Positions 7,485 to 17,656 of a DNA stretch of 64,000 nucleotides are shown piece after piece; position 1 is the stretch's first letter; each line of letters begins with the position of its first letter. Made by a program: the position numbers and the translations under genes. The notes beneath the pieces were generated by a model, which saw only the letters and a list, made by a program, of their open reading frames with translations, did not search any database and was not told the DNA's origin. Source of the stretch: Ignavibacteriales bacterium (GTDB taxonomy: Bacteria; Bacteroidota; Ignavibacteria; Ignavibacteriales; Melioribacteraceae); contig JACOUS010000039.1 in the NCBI GenBank assembly GCA_016177735.1, forward strand, positions 1-64,000, written 5' to 3'.

Positions 7485-8051
7485 TTATCCAATTTTACGA
7501 AGTGCTTTTGGTTTGTTGAGTAATTCCGATAAGATGAATGCCTCTTTAACAGTACTTTTACTTTTTAATCTCCGTTTTATTTCCTCCGCTTTTTTGTTCG
7601 CATCACTTTGCCGCGCATATATTTTGTGATGGTCAACCGCAGTTTTTTTACGGGCTGATTCGAGAGACACAAGTTTATCATAATCGATATCGGGGACACG
7701 CTTTTCAATATTTCTTTTTTCGTAAGCCTCGCGTGCCGATACTTTTTTCTCAAATTCTTTTTCAGGATTCCAGCTTACTTTTTCCAGATTTATTCCTTCG
7801 CGGTCGTAATTAGCCGTTCTATATTCATTTTCCGTCTTTGGAATTTTAAAGCCAAAAAGTTCTTCGAGGACGTCGGCACTGCTCGTTTGTTTTCTCGAAT
7901 AAACTTTACCGCTATCCTTTGTCTGATAGGGAACTTGAGTTCGTCTTTGTGTTTCACTCTTTTGTGTTTTCTTTTTTCCGAATATAGAAGCAACGATACT
8001 GTAAATCACAAAAAAGAAAACGATAAGTTGAATTATGTCATCCATCTTCAT
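7485..8051 (-). CDS. Hypothetical single-pass membrane protein co-transcribed with floA
   Basis: The protein has 188 residues. One N-terminal membrane segment ([21 protein letters not shown]) is followed by a KKK stop-transfer and a long, highly charged, probably disordered and helical tail. Within the tail, [10 protein letters not shown] is the most structured-looking stretch. The start overlaps the floA stop by 4 nt (ATGA), so the two are translationally coupled and the protein probably works at the flotillin membrane domain. No named family is recognised. Confidence 0.7.
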   Translation of the reverse strand: MKMDDIIQLIVFFFVIYSIVASIFGKKKTQKSETQRRTQVPYQTKDSGKVYSRKQTSSADVLEELFGFKIPKTENEYRTANYDREGINLEKVSWNPEKEFEKKVSAREAYEKRNIEKRVPDIDYDKLVSLESARKKTAVDHHKIYARQSDANKKAEEIKRRLKSKSTVKEAFILSELLNKPKALRKIG

Positions 8052-9037
8052 GATTCTTTATCTTTTTTCTCTTCGGGTTTTGCGATAGAAGTTCTCATAT
8101 CGGTATCGGCTTGAACATTTTTCAGATTGTAATAATCCATCACACCGAGATTGCCGCTTTTGAAAGCTTCCGCAATAGCACGAGGAATTTCAGCTTCTGC
8201 TTCAACAACTTTAGAACGCATTCTTGCAACTTCTGCGCTCATTTCTTGTTCGAGAGCAACAGCGGCGGCTCTTCTTTCTTCTGCTTTTGCGCGCGCAACT
8301 TTCAAATCCGCTTCTGCCTGATCGGTTTGCAAAATTGCGCCGATGTTTGTACCAACATCAACATCTGCAATATCAATCGAAAGAATTTCGAAAGCTGTTC
8401 CGGCATCCAATCCTTTTGATAAAACAACTTTGGAAATGCTGTCAGGGTTTTCCAAAACTTCTTTGTGGGTTGTGCTCGAACCGATTGTGGAAACAATTCC
8501 TTCGCCAACACGTGCAAGAATTGTCTGTTCACCGGCGCCGCCGACGAGCCTTTCCAAATTAGTACGAACAGTAATTCGAGCCATAGCTTTAAGTTGTATT
8601 CCGTCTTTTGAAACAGCAGATACCAACGGTGTTTCAATTACTTTCGGATTCACAGACATTTTTACAGCTTCCAGTACGTCACGCCCGGCAAGATCAATTG
8701 CCGCCGCTTTTGCAAATCCAAGATCAAGGTTAGCTTTGTTTGCAGAAATTAGTGCGTTTACAACGTTGGTTACATTTCCTCCGGCAAGGTAATGCGCTTC
8801 TAAAAGTGAAATGCTTAATTCTATGCCGGCTTTTGTTGCCGAGATCAAATTTCTAACAATCACTTGCGGCGAAACTTTTCTTAAACGCATTCCGATCAAA
8901 TCGCGGAAAATTTTTACTTTTACTCCGGAAAAATATGCCGTGATAAATAGTCCGAGTGGTACGAAATAAAGAAATAAGAATAAAACGATTATTCCGACAA
9001 TAATTATTAGTACGGAAAATCCGGTCAATGCCTCCAT
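8048..9037 (-). CDS. floA: Flotillin-like protein FloA (YqfA/UPF0365)
   Basis: The protein has 329 residues, the usual FloA length. An N-terminal hydrophobic hairpin ([23 protein letters not shown]) anchors an SPFH domain. It is followed by an alanine/glutamate-rich coiled coil with repeated AEA-type units ([21 protein letters not shown]). FloA scaffolds functional membrane microdomains and affects protein secretion, signalling and membrane fluidity. It forms a two-gene operon with the membrane protein encoded immediately downstream. Confidence 0.92.
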   Translation of the reverse strand: MEALTGFSVLIIIVGIIVLFLFLYFVPLGLFITAYFSGVKVKIFRDLIGMRLRKVSPQVIVRNLISATKAGIELSISLLEAHYLAGGNVTNVVNALISANKANLDLGFAKAAAIDLAGRDVLEAVKMSVNPKVIETPLVSAVSKDGIQLKAMARITVRTNLERLVGGAGEQTILARVGEGIVSTIGSSTTHKEVLENPDSISKVVLSKGLDAGTAFEILSIDIADVDVGTNIGAILQTDQAEADLKVARAKAEERRAAAVALEQEMSAEVARMRSKVVEAEAEIPRAIAEAFKSGNLGVMDYYNLKNVQADTDMRTSIAKPEEKKDKES

Positions 9038-9221
9038 TGTTACTCCAGTTAGTTATGAACAATTTCAAAATATCAATAAAAGAAGATTATTCCAATTTAT
9101 GTTTGTTACTGCTAAATGTAAAATTAAGATTCTTGCTAAGAGGAGACTCAATATTTATATTTAAGAAACCATTTGAACGGTTTATATGTTCAAATATGTA
9201 AGATTAGAAAGGAATTGACAC

Positions 9222-11717
9222 ATGGAAGGTAATTTTTCAGAGCGGGTTCAGGAAGTTATTAGATTGAGTCGTGAGGAAGCCTTAAGGCTTGGACACGATT
9301 ATATCGGGACGGAACATCTTCTGCTCGGTATAATCAGAGAAGGGCAAGGAGTAGCTGTTAAAATTCTCCGCAATCTTGAAGTTGATTTAGTAAAGTTGAA
9401 AAAGGCGATAGAGGATACGGTACGTACGTCGGGCGGAACACTCACAATCGGAAATATCCCGCTTACCAAGCAAGCCGAAAAAGTTTTGAAGATAACCCAG
9501 ATCGAATCAAAAATTTATAAATCGGATGTAATAGGAACCGAACACATTTTACTTTCACTGCTTCGCGATGAAGACAACATAGCCACGCAAATTCTACATC
9601 AATTCAATGTTACTTACGATAGCGCACGTGCAGAACTGAATAATATTCTCAGCAGTAAAAGTCCCGAGAAGGCAGCTGCGGCACAGCAATTCACATCAAA
9701 AAAAGTTGAACGGACAAAGACGCCGGTTCTCGATAATTTCGGAAGAGATTTAACAAAACTTGCAACGGAAGACAAACTCGATCCGGTGATCGGCAGAGAA
9801 AAAGAAATTGAACGCGTTGCACAGGTTTTAAGCAGAAGAAAAAAGAATAACCCGGTTTTGATCGGTGAGCCGGGTGTTGGTAAAACTGCAATTGCAGAAG
9901 GACTTGCACTTCGAATTGTTCAAAGAAAAGTTCCGCGCATTCTTCAAGAGAAAAGAGTTGTTACACTCGATCTTGCCGGATTGGTTGCCGGAACAAAATA
10001 CCGCGGGCAGTTCGAAGAAAGAATGAAAGCTTTGATGAACGAACTCGAAAAAGCCAATGATGTAATTTTGTTCATCGATGAACTACACACAATAGTTGGT
10101 GCCGGCGGCGCTTCGGGTTCGCTCGATGCATCGAACATGTTTAAACCGGCGCTTGCACGCGGCGATATTCAATGCATCGGCGCTACTACACTTGATGAGT
10201 ACAGAAAATATATCGAAACCGACGGCGCACTTGATCGTCGGTTCCAAAAAGTTATGGTCGATCCGCCTTCTGCTGATGAAACAATTCAGATACTTGAGAA
10301 CATCAAATTCAAGTATGAAGAACATCATCACGTGCGTTATTCGACAGAATCAATTAAGAACGCCGTTAAACTTAGCGAGCGATACATTACGGATAGATAT
10401 CTGCCCGACAAAGCAATCGATGTTATTGATGAAGCCGGTTCGCGTGTTCACATGGGCAACTTTACTGTGTCGGAAGAAATTTTAAATCTCGAAGCAGAAG
10501 TTGAAAAAATAAAACAACTCAAAATTCAGGTAGTAAAGCAGCAAGATTACGAAGAAGCAGCGCGGCTGCGTGATAAAGAAAGACAATTGCAATCCGATCT
10601 CGAAATTGCCAAGAGAGAATGGGACACAAAAAATAAAGATATGATTTTCGATGTTACGCCCGACGACATCGCTACTGTTGTTGCAATGATGACCGGAATA
10701 CCGGTTACAAGAGTTGTGCAAGCCGAAACAGAAAAACTGATGAAAATGGAATCGGCTCTCAAAGAAAAAATTGTTGGTCAGGAAGAAGCCGTTTCTAAAC
10801 TGAGCAAAGCTATCCGCAGAACACGTGCCGGTTTGAAACGCGCTAACAAGCCGATCGGAACTTTCATTTTCTTGGGACCGACCGGAGTCGGTAAAACTGA
10901 ACTTGCAAAAGAGCTCGCGAGATATTTGTTCGATTCCGAAGATGCACTTGTTCGAATCGATATGAGCGAGTACATGGAAAAGTTTGCCGTGTCGCGATTA
11001 GTTGGAGCGCCTCCAGGTTACGTTGGTTATGAAGAAGGCGGACAGTTAACCGAGCGCGTGCGCAGAAAACCTTATTCGGTTGTTCTGTTTGATGAAATTG
11101 AGAAAGCACATCCGGATGTTTTCAATATTCTGCTTCAAGTTTTGGATGACGGTGTACTTACCGACAGCCTCGGAAGAAAAGTTGATTTCAAGAACACGAT
11201 TATAATTATGACTTCGAATGTCGGTACGCGCGATATTAAAAGTACCGGCGGATTCGGATTTGGCGGCGAGACTGCTGCAGATCAATATTCCAGTCTGAAG
11301 AATACTGTTGAAGATGCGATGAAGAAACTTTTCAACCCGGAATTCTTGAACAGAATTGATGAGGCAATTGTATTCAGAAGTCTCGATAAAGATGATATTA
11401 AACAGATTATTGCTATCGAAATGAAAGACCTTGTGAAAAATATAAGCGATAATAAAATGAGCATCGAACTTCACAAGTCGGCGATTGAATTTTTGTCCGA
11501 CAAAGGATTCGAACAAAAATTTGGAGCACGACCTCTGAAACGCGCGATACAGAAATATGTTGAGGATCCGCTTGCCGAAGAACTTCTGCTTGTTCATTTC
11601 AAAGAAGGCGATAAGATTATTGTTAAACACAAAAAGAACACGGATGAATTGTATTTCATTTCAGCTAAAGTTTCCGAACCGGAAGAACAAGGGAATGAAG
11701 AAAAGAAAACGATTTAA
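9222..11717 (+). CDS. clpC: ClpC-type AAA+ unfoldase subunit of the Clp protease
   Basis: The protein has 831 residues. Two Clp-N repeats span 1-140 ([16 protein letters not shown]...[13 protein letters not shown]). AAA domain 1 has Walker A GEPGVGKT and Walker [21 protein letters not shown]-like middle coiled coil is present ([17 protein letters not shown]). AAA domain 2 has GPTGVGKT and [14 protein letters not shown], and a C-terminal ClpB-D2-small domain ends the protein. The UVR motif and short middle domain identify ClpC rather than ClpA or ClpB. It unfolds substrates for ClpP. AAAGGAATT precedes ATG 9222. No mcsA, mcsB or ctsR gene adjoins it; phhB and pyrE follow closely. Confidence 0.95.
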   Translation: MEGNFSERVQEVIRLSREEALRLGHDYIGTEHLLLGIIREGQGVAVKILRNLEVDLVKLKKAIEDTVRTSGGTLTIGNIPLTKQAEKVLKITQIESKIYKSDVIGTEHILLSLLRDEDNIATQILHQFNVTYDSARAELNNILSSKSPEKAAAAQQFTSKKVERTKTPVLDNFGRDLTKLATEDKLDPVIGREKEIERVAQVLSRRKKNNPVLIGEPGVGKTAIAEGLALRIVQRKVPRILQEKRVVTLDLAGLVAGTKYRGQFEERMKALMNELEKANDVILFIDELHTIVGAGGASGSLDASNMFKPALARGDIQCIGATTLDEYRKYIETDGALDRRFQKVMVDPPSADETIQILENIKFKYEEHHHVRYSTESIKNAVKLSERYITDRYLPDKAIDVIDEAGSRVHMGNFTVSEEILNLEAEVEKIKQLKIQVVKQQDYEEAARLRDKERQLQSDLEIAKREWDTKNKDMIFDVTPDDIATVVAMMTGIPVTRVVQAETEKLMKMESALKEKIVGQEEAVSKLSKAIRRTRAGLKRANKPIGTFIFLGPTGVGKTELAKELARYLFDSEDALVRIDMSEYMEKFAVSRLVGAPPGYVGYEEGGQLTERVRRKPYSVVLFDEIEKAHPDVFNILLQVLDDGVLTDSLGRKVDFKNTIIIMTSNVGTRDIKSTGGFGFGGETAADQYSSLKNTVEDAMKKLFNPEFLNRIDEAIVFRSLDKDDIKQIIAIEMKDLVKNISDNKMSIELHKSAIEFLSDKGFEQKFGARPLKRAIQKYVEDPLAEELLLVHFKEGDKIIVKHKKNTDELYFISAKVSEPEEQGNEEKKTI

Positions 11718-11738
11718 TTACATTTGTAACTCAAGTAA

Positions 11739-12023
11739 ATGAAAATATTTAGTATAGATGACATCAATAATAAACTAATAGAGTTGAACAGCTGGCAGTT
11801 TATTAATAACACAATTGAAAAAGAATTTGTACTAAATGATTTCAGAGATTCTTTGGCGTTTGCAGTTAAGATTGGAATTGAAGCAGAGAAGATGGATCAT
11901 CATCCCGATTTACTTTTGCATGGATGGAACAAGGTAAAAGTAACGCTCACCACACACAGTGCCGGCGGCGTTACGGAAAACGATATTAAACTTGCACAAA
12001 CAATAGACAAAATAACCCGATGA
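11739..12023 (+). CDS. phhB: 4a-hydroxytetrahydrobiopterin dehydratase (pterin-4a-carbinolamine dehydratase)
   Basis: The protein has 94 residues, full family length. The signature [E][23 protein letters not shown] contains the paired active-site histidines and the W-N-x-V-x-V-x-L-x-T-H block of PCD/DCoH proteins. The enzyme dehydrates 4a-hydroxy-tetrahydropterin during cofactor recycling. In bacteria without phenylalanine hydroxylase it is thought to serve other pterins such as molybdopterin or folate intermediates. It starts 21 nt after clpC and overlaps pyrE by 4 nt (ATGA), so it is translated from a polycistronic message. Confidence 0.9.
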   Translation: MKIFSIDDINNKLIELNSWQFINNTIEKEFVLNDFRDSLAFAVKIGIEAEKMDHHPDLLLHGWNKVKVTLTTHSAGGVTENDIKLAQTIDKITR

Positions 12024-12601
12024 CAAATCAAAACATTCTCGAAATTTTTCTTAAAACTAATGCCCTTCTCAACGGGCATTTTTTATTGACTTCCGGCAGA
12101 CACAGTACCCAGTATTTTCAGTGTGCACTTGTTCTGCAGTATCCCGGGTTCAATGAAATTATCTGCTCAAAAATTGCAGACCATTTTCGCAGCACCGAAA
12201 TTGACGTTGTAATTTCTCCGGCAATCGGCGGTATCGTTGTAGGTCAGGAAGTTGCACGGCAGCTAAACAAGAAATCGATCTTTGCGGAACGTGAAGACAA
12301 AACACTTGTACTGCGGCGCGGCTTTCAGATTGAAGAGGGGAAGAAATATCTTGTTTGCGAAGATGTTGTTACAACCGGCGGTTCCGTTTTTGAAGTGATG
12401 GAAATTGTTAGAAACGGCGGCGGCATTGCTGCCGGTGTCGGCTACATTGTTGATAGAAGCAACAACAAAGTACAATTTGGTGTGCCGCAGTTTAGTACTC
12501 TACAATTAGAGGTCGTCTCATATTTGCCGGAAGAATGCCCCATTTGCAAAGAGAACAAAATTCCGCTTGTAAAACCGGGCTCGCGAAAAGTGAAAGTATA
12601 G
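12020..12601 (+). CDS. pyrE: Orotate phosphoribosyltransferase
   Basis: The protein has 193 residues. The PRPP-binding loop appears as [18 protein letters not shown] (D-V-x-T-T-G-G-S). The N-terminal [15 protein letters not shown] is the S-G-x-H/K-S-x-x-Y block of PyrE. The enzyme makes OMP from orotate and PRPP in pyrimidine synthesis. A C-terminal CPICKE pair of cysteines, seen in some PyrE lineages, is present. ATG overlaps the phhB stop. Confidence 0.93.
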   Translation: MTNQNILEIFLKTNALLNGHFLLTSGRHSTQYFQCALVLQYPGFNEIICSKIADHFRSTEIDVVISPAIGGIVVGQEVARQLNKKSIFAEREDKTLVLRRGFQIEEGKKYLVCEDVVTTGGSVFEVMEIVRNGGGIAAGVGYIVDRSNNKVQFGVPQFSTLQLEVVSYLPEECPICKENKIPLVKPGSRKVKV

Positions 12602-12623
12602 TCATTCACTAATAGAGCTAAAC

Positions 12624-13892
12624 ATGAAAAAAATTCTACTCTTTTTGTTGATCTCATTATCAGTTGTTTATCCGCAAATTAAATTCGATGATAACTTTGC
12701 AGAAAAAACTTTGCGTTTGGATTTTTATCACACCGGCAACAAAAACACAGAGACAATCAGTTTTGATAAACTGATCGAAGAACCGATATGGAGCGGCACG
12801 AAGAAAAATTTAATTGATCAATTCGGTTACGGAAGTTATCTGTTAAAAATTTTTGATGATTCGACTAACACGTTAATTTACTCGCGCGGATTCTCGACTC
12901 TCTTTCAAGAATGGCAGACTACAGAAGAAGCCAAAAACACACTTCGTTCTTTTTCCGGGTCAGTAGTAATGCCGTTTCCCAAAAATAAAGTTCGTGTGGA
13001 AATCTTAAAGAGAGACCGTAGAAATAATTTTGAAGTGAAGTTTTCGTACAACGTTAATCCGCAAAGTTATTTTATCATTAAAGAGAAAGCGAAACCGTTC
13101 CCGAATTTCAAAGTACATTATTCCGGCGAGCCTTCTCAAAAACTCGATATTGTTTTAATCCCCGAAGGATATTCTTCCGAAGAGATGAACAAGTTCAAAG
13201 AAGACTGCAATCGTTTTGCCGGTTATTTGTTTGAATATTCTCCGTTCAAAGAGAACCAAAACAAAATTAATATTTGGGGGGTCGAAGCACCATCCGTACA
13301 AAGCGGAACGGATATCCCCGGCAAAAATATTTGGATGCAGACTTTACTGAACTCACACTTTTACACTTTCGACAGCGAAAGATATTTAATGACGACCGAC
13401 TATTTTGCAATTAGAGATGTTGCTGCAAACGCTCCGAACGACCAAATTTATGTAATTGTGAATACCGAGAAATACGGCGGCGGTGCAATCTACAATTATT
13501 ACAATGTTACTGCGGCTGATAATAAACTTTCCAAACAAATTTTTGTTCATGAATTTGGGCACGGACTTGCCGGTCTTGCCGATGAATACGGAGACGATCC
13601 GACGTATCAAGATTTTTATCCGCTCGATGTTGAGCCGTGGGAACCGAACGTTACTACTCTTGTAAATTTTGAAAGCAAATGGAAAAATCTTGTCAATGAC
13701 GGAACACCAATTCCAACGCCGGATGAAGAAAAATATAAAAATAAAATTGGCGCATTTGAAGGTGCCGGCTACGTTCCAAAAGGTGTTTACAGACCTACGG
13801 GCAACAGTATCATGCGTGCATTTTCTTCGAACGAATTTAACGAAGTTTGTAAAAGTGCAATAGAAAAAATTATCAACTCATATACGGAATAG
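12624..13892 (+). CDS. Secreted zinc metallopeptidase, IgA-peptidase M64 family
   Basis: The protein has 422 residues. An N-terminal signal peptide (MKKILLFLLISLSVVYPQ) is followed by an M64 N-terminal beta domain and the peptidase domain. The zinc site HEFGHGLAGLADEY has H309, E310 and H313, with the D-E-Y block typical of M64. SNSIMR-like text (GNSIMRAFSS) near the C-terminus is another family hallmark. Despite the family name, most members in environmental bacteria have unknown extracellular substrates. It lies 22 nt after pyrE but is functionally unrelated. Confidence 0.88.
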   Translation: MKKILLFLLISLSVVYPQIKFDDNFAEKTLRLDFYHTGNKNTETISFDKLIEEPIWSGTKKNLIDQFGYGSYLLKIFDDSTNTLIYSRGFSTLFQEWQTTEEAKNTLRSFSGSVVMPFPKNKVRVEILKRDRRNNFEVKFSYNVNPQSYFIIKEKAKPFPNFKVHYSGEPSQKLDIVLIPEGYSSEEMNKFKEDCNRFAGYLFEYSPFKENQNKINIWGVEAPSVQSGTDIPGKNIWMQTLLNSHFYTFDSERYLMTTDYFAIRDVAANAPNDQIYVIVNTEKYGGGAIYNYYNVTAADNKLSKQIFVHEFGHGLAGLADEYGDDPTYQDFYPLDVEPWEPNVTTLVNFESKWKNLVNDGTPIPTPDEEKYKNKIGAFEGAGYVPKGVYRPTGNSIMRAFSSNEFNEVCKSAIEKIINSYTE

Positions 13893-14134
13893 TGTGTAAA
13901 CAAAAAGCAGCAAAACCGTAATTCTGTTTATTATTTTTATGTCCACGACGTAAACGTCGCGGCAATCTTGTCAGAAAACTAAAAGCAATTGCCACTATCC
14001 CGCCTATCTGCGGGCAAGCCCGACCTTCGGCGGGCAAGTTTTAGATAGTGGATTATGAATAATAACTCACTTGTTCAGGACTTTAGTCCGGATTCAAGTA
14101 TATCCTATAGATAATTTATAACGATCGGGAATTT
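13893..14134. repeat. Intergenic repeat cluster
   Basis: No gene is present. CCACGACGTAAACGTCGCGG (13943-13962) belongs to the dispersed CCNCGAC hairpin family. CCACTATC (13992-13999) and GATAGTGG (14044-14051) form an outer stem around the 29-nt block at 14010-14038, which is the exact reverse complement of 4413-4441. GGACTTTAGTCC follows near 14080. The arrangement is a nested hairpin and may also terminate the upstream M64 transcript. Confidence 0.6.
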
Positions 14135-15370
14135 ATGGATCAGAAACGTTTACTGAAAACAATAGACACAATCGCATCGGGAAATTTTGAAAACGATTTC
14201 GATTTGCTGCAATCGGTCGTTGATCAAATTGTGCGGAACGAGCAGTTCCATGTAACCGGCGGCAGAGTTTGGAAATTTAATGCCTCGAAAAAAAATTACA
14301 CTCTTTTATTTCAAACCGGGAAGGTGAAAAAGATACCGGCAAATTTCTCCCTCAATGTGAAGGAGTACAAGATTCTCGAACGGATCGCAAATGAGAGAAC
14401 TATACTCGCTGATGAAACAGACAAGACTTTGATCTCGAAAGGAATTTTTAAGTATTCCGGTTCGGGAGTGGGAAAGAAACTAACTGTCGGCGAAAAAAAA
14501 TATTACGAGTATCTGCTTGCTGTCAGCAGCAATAATATAGACGAAGATCTCCGCTACACTTTGAATATTGTCGCAACCGTTCTCACTTCAAAACTGAGAG
14601 AAAGATATCTTGCCGATTCAAGGAAAAATTTAATTCAGGATATTGATAAAGCGAAGGAACTTCAGCGCAGTATTCTGCCCGAGCATGCATATAAATTCCA
14701 TTTTTATGAAATGTTCGGCGTTACAATTCCGGCGGATACCGTAGCCGGCGATTTTTATGATTACCTGAAAATCGGGGACGATGAAGAGAGGCTCGGCATT
14801 GTTGTCGGAGACGCAGCATCAAAAGGTCTCGCCGCATCTGCAGAAGCGATGTACATTTCCGGCGCGTTAAGAATGGCGAGCAATTTCCAAATTAAAATTT
14901 CTCCGATGATGAACCGAATGAACCAGCTTGTCAATAAAATTTTCAGTGACGATAAATTCATATCGTTATTCTACGGAGAAGTTTCGGCAGATAAAAAAGG
15001 ACTTTTCTTGTACGCGAATGCCGGGCATAATCCACCGATTTTTTACAGCAAGAAAAATGATTCGATTACAAAACTAGACCCCACCGGACCGCTTTTGGGA
15101 CCGGCGCCGAATCTTCGATACGAGACCGACAGCATAAATTTTAACCGCGGCGATATTCTCGTTATTTACACTGATGGAATTGTTGATGCTGCAAACGACA
15201 AGTTTGAATTCTACGAAGAAAAAAGATTGGAACAAGTTATCAGAGATTCGGCAAATTTATCTCCGAAAGAAATTGCCGGGACAATTTTAGACGATGTTAT
15301 TAAATTTACCACACCGGAAGGAAGTTATCAGGACGATAAAACTATTGTTGTTATCAAGAGGAACGACTGA
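14135..15370 (+). CDS. PP2C-type serine phosphatase with GAF-like sensor domain (RsbU/SpoIIE type)
   Basis: The protein has 411 residues. Residues 1-165 form a GAF-like sensor region. A linker helix follows (RKNLIQDIDKAKELQRSILPE, the typical Q-x-x-L-L/I-P entry of RsbU proteins), then a SpoIIE phosphatase domain with AGDFYDY and VGDAASKGLAAS metal-binding aspartates and VIYTDGIVDA. Such proteins dephosphorylate anti-sigma-factor antagonists in partner-switching pathways. Its stop overlaps the next ATG by 1 nt, so it is co-transcribed with the PduS-like gene. That hints that it controls microcompartment or redox functions, which is inference. Confidence 0.88.
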   Translation: MDQKRLLKTIDTIASGNFENDFDLLQSVVDQIVRNEQFHVTGGRVWKFNASKKNYTLLFQTGKVKKIPANFSLNVKEYKILERIANERTILADETDKTLISKGIFKYSGSGVGKKLTVGEKKYYEYLLAVSSNNIDEDLRYTLNIVATVLTSKLRERYLADSRKNLIQDIDKAKELQRSILPEHAYKFHFYEMFGVTIPADTVAGDFYDYLKIGDDEERLGIVVGDAASKGLAASAEAMYISGALRMASNFQIKISPMMNRMNQLVNKIFSDDKFISLFYGEVSADKKGLFLYANAGHNPPIFYSKKNDSITKLDPTGPLLGPAPNLRYETDSINFNRGDILVIYTDGIVDAANDKFEFYEEKRLEQVIRDSANLSPKEIAGTILDDVIKFTTPEGSYQDDKTIVVIKRND

Positions 15371-16683
15371 TGAATCTTGAAGAAAAAATTTTTAATGCCG
15401 GAGTTGTAGGGGCGGGCGGTGCCGGATTTCCAACTCACATCAAAGCAAAATCAAAAGTGGAATTTGTTTTGGTTAACGGTGCCGAATGCGAACCGCTCAT
15501 TCATAAAGATTATGAATTGGTAGTAAACTTTGCAGATGAAATTGTGAACGGCGTAAAGTTAATGACAAAGCAGACTTCGGCAAAGAAAGCTTATTTCGGC
15601 ATCAAAGCAAAAAATGCCGATGCAGTTGATGCAGTCGAAAAAAATCTTGACGGCGGCAATATTGAAATGTGCATGCTCGGAGATTTTTATCCATCCGGCG
15701 ATGAATACGAATTAGTTTATGCCGCAACAAAAAGATTAATTCCTCCGCACGGACTTCCGCTTGATGTTGGATGCGTTGTGAACAATGTTGAAACTTTTTA
15801 CAACATTTCACGTGCTGTTAACGATATTCCCGTAACGGAAAAATTTGTTTGCGTAACCGGCTGTGTAAAAAATCCTTCAACCTTTTTTGTACCGATCGGA
15901 ACCAGTTTAAAAGAGCTGATCGAATTTGCCGGCGGTACTACAATTTCAGAGTTCGGCGTTTTTGTAAGCGGAATTTTGATGGGCAAGTTAACTTTTGATA
16001 TTACAGATGTTGTAACGAAAACAACAGCCGGAATTATTGTTTTGCCTGCTGATCATTATCTTGTTAATCGTATGGAACGACCGATGAAGGATATGAACCG
16101 CATCGGCAAATCTGCTTGCGATCAGTGCAGCTACTGCACGGAATTTTGCCCGCGGTATCTTTTAGGATACGATGTACAGCCGCATAAAGTGATGCGCTCG
16201 CTTGTTTTTACAACTACTGGCGAAGTTGTTTGGAATCAGTATGCCGATCTGTGCTGCTCGTGCGGATTGTGTTCTCTTTATGCATGCCCGGAAGATTTGT
16301 ATCCGCGTGAAGCTTGCGACCAAGGAAAAATTTTTATGAAACAGAGCGGAATAAAATATCAGCAGCCCAAACCCGTGCGAGTGCATCCGGTAAAAGAGGG
16401 AAGACGCGTTCCGCTTAAACAATTGATGAAGAAGATGGATATTCTAAAGTACGAAGTTAAAACACCGTTCAGTAAAGAAACTATCGAACCGTCTCAAGTA
16501 AAAATTTTATTGAAACAACATACCGGCGCTCCGGCAAAAGCTGTTGTTAAGATTGGGGATGCTGTTGCAAAAGGAGATTTGATTGCAGATGTTGAGCAAG
16601 GAAAACTCTGCGCAAGAATTCACGCATCAATTTCTGGAAAAGTAACTCACGTTAACGATGAGTTTGTATTAGTTAGCAAATAA
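15370..16683 (+). CDS. pduS: PduS-like cobalamin reductase / RnfC-type iron-sulphur flavoprotein
   Basis: The protein has 437 residues. The N-terminal RnfC/Nqo1-like fold has AGVVGAGGAGFPTHIK and NGAECEPLIHKD, matching PduS closely. It also has an SLBB region, two [4Fe-4S] motifs (CDQCSYCTEFCPR and CCSCGLCSLYACP) and a C-terminal sandwich-hybrid domain. PduS passes electrons from NADH to corrinoids inside propanediol-utilising bacterial microcompartments and binds the shell protein PduT, which is encoded 72 nt downstream. An RnfC subunit is less likely because no other rnf genes are present. Confidence 0.82.
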   Translation: MNLEEKIFNAGVVGAGGAGFPTHIKAKSKVEFVLVNGAECEPLIHKDYELVVNFADEIVNGVKLMTKQTSAKKAYFGIKAKNADAVDAVEKNLDGGNIEMCMLGDFYPSGDEYELVYAATKRLIPPHGLPLDVGCVVNNVETFYNISRAVNDIPVTEKFVCVTGCVKNPSTFFVPIGTSLKELIEFAGGTTISEFGVFVSGILMGKLTFDITDVVTKTTAGIIVLPADHYLVNRMERPMKDMNRIGKSACDQCSYCTEFCPRYLLGYDVQPHKVMRSLVFTTTGEVVWNQYADLCCSCGLCSLYACPEDLYPREACDQGKIFMKQSGIKYQQPKPVRVHPVKEGRRVPLKQLMKKMDILKYEVKTPFSKETIEPSQVKILLKQHTGAPAKAVVKIGDAVAKGDLIADVEQGKLCARIHASISGKVTHVNDEFVLVSK

Positions 16684-16755
16684 AAACTTGCTGCTTTGCG
16701 AGAACTTTGTGCCCTGGCGTGAAATTTTTTTTTGCAAAGAAAAAGGAAATAAAAA

Positions 16756-17307
16756 ATGGAAATGAATTCACTCGGTTTAATTGAAATGACGAGCATAGCA
16801 GCCGGCATGCAAGCCGCAGATATTATGCTCAAAACTTCTCAAGTGGAATTGATTCTTTCGCGCACAATTTGTTCCGGCAAATACATGGTTCTAATCGGCG
16901 GAGAGGTTGCGGAAGTACAGTCGGCAGTTGATGCCGCGGTAAACCAAATTGATTTTGCCGTGATCGATACATTTGTTATTCCGCATGTTCATCCGGATAT
17001 CTTTCCGGCACTGTCGGGTCACTCAAATGTAAATTTGCTCGAAGCACTCGGAATTATTGAATCATTTTCCGTTGCATCGTTAATTGAAGGCGCGGATGCC
17101 GCAGTGAAAGCTGCTAATGTAAAAATAATTGAGATACGTCTCGCGATGGCTTTGGGCGGGAAAGCATTCTGCACTTTAACCGGCGAAGTTGCCGCTGTTA
17201 CAAGCGCAGTTGATTCCGGTGCGAAAGTAATTGCAGATAAAGGGCTGCTTGTAAATAAAATTGTTATTCCTCAACCGCGCCCCGAATTGTTGAGTGAGAT
17301 GATATAG
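16756..17307 (+). CDS. pduT: PduT-like tandem BMC-domain shell protein with predicted [4Fe-4S] site
   Basis: The protein has 183 residues: two BMC domains in tandem (GLIEMTSIAAGMQAADIMLK and LGIIESFSVASLIEGADAAV), giving a pseudohexameric trimer. C39 in the TICSGKY turn corresponds to the cysteine of PduT-type proteins that holds a [4Fe-4S] cluster at the trimer axis, giving an electron path across the shell to PduS, encoded just upstream. AAAAGGAAAT precedes ATG 16756. No other shell or enzyme genes of a microcompartment lie in the window. Confidence 0.88.
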   Translation: MEMNSLGLIEMTSIAAGMQAADIMLKTSQVELILSRTICSGKYMVLIGGEVAEVQSAVDAAVNQIDFAVIDTFVIPHVHPDIFPALSGHSNVNLLEALGIIESFSVASLIEGADAAVKAANVKIIEIRLAMALGGKAFCTLTGEVAAVTSAVDSGAKVIADKGLLVNKIVIPQPRPELLSEMI

Positions 17308-17316
17308 CTCCTTGCG

Positions 17317-17333
17317 CCTCCCCAAAAGGGAGG
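17317..17333. terminator. Small hairpin between convergent genes
   Basis: CCTCCC (17317-17322) pairs with GGGAGG (17328-17333) between the pduT stop and the convergent YCII-like gene, followed by TTGTT. It is a short but GC-rich stem; the terminator role is inferred from position. Confidence 0.4.
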
Positions 17334-17340
17334 TTGTTCA

Positions 17341-17616
17341 TTATCCACCAATCACAACAGTCCATGGGCGAACTTCCCATTCCGTAACTATTCCGTTCAA
17401 AACGTAAGGATCGTTCTTCGCGAATTCTTCTGCGGCAGAAGGATTCTCACATTTAAAAACCAGAACAGCGCTGTCTGACGGATCGGTAAGCGCACCGGCA
17501 AGCATTAGTTCTCCGCGGTTGAATGATTCCATTGCAAGTTTCAAATGTGCTTCTCTAAAAGGCACACGCTTTTCAATATAATCTTCCACTGTTTTATAGA
17601 ATAAAATGTAATACAT
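17341..17616 (-). CDS. YCII-related domain protein
   Basis: The protein has 91 residues, full YciI/YCII length. The conserved histidine appears in FREAHLKLAMES and the strand motif in GELMLAGALTDPSDSAVLVFKC. The dimeric ferredoxin-like fold ends in WEVRPW. YCII proteins are small putative enzymes of mostly unknown reaction. It is the last gene of a possible three-gene minus-strand set with the membrane hydrolase and DUF1801 genes, separated by about 40 and 20 nt. Confidence 0.85.
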   Translation of the reverse strand: MYYILFYKTVEDYIEKRVPFREAHLKLAMESFNRGELMLAGALTDPSDSAVLVFKCENPSAAEEFAKNDPYVLNGIVTEWEVRPWTVVIGG

Positions 17617-17656
17617 GAATTATTCTCCAAATAAAATTTTTGCACAATATTTAAAA

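Noticed and set aside
15370-16683. RnfC subunit of an Rnf complex
   Set aside because: No rnfABDEG genes adjoin it, and the next gene is a PduT-type shell protein.
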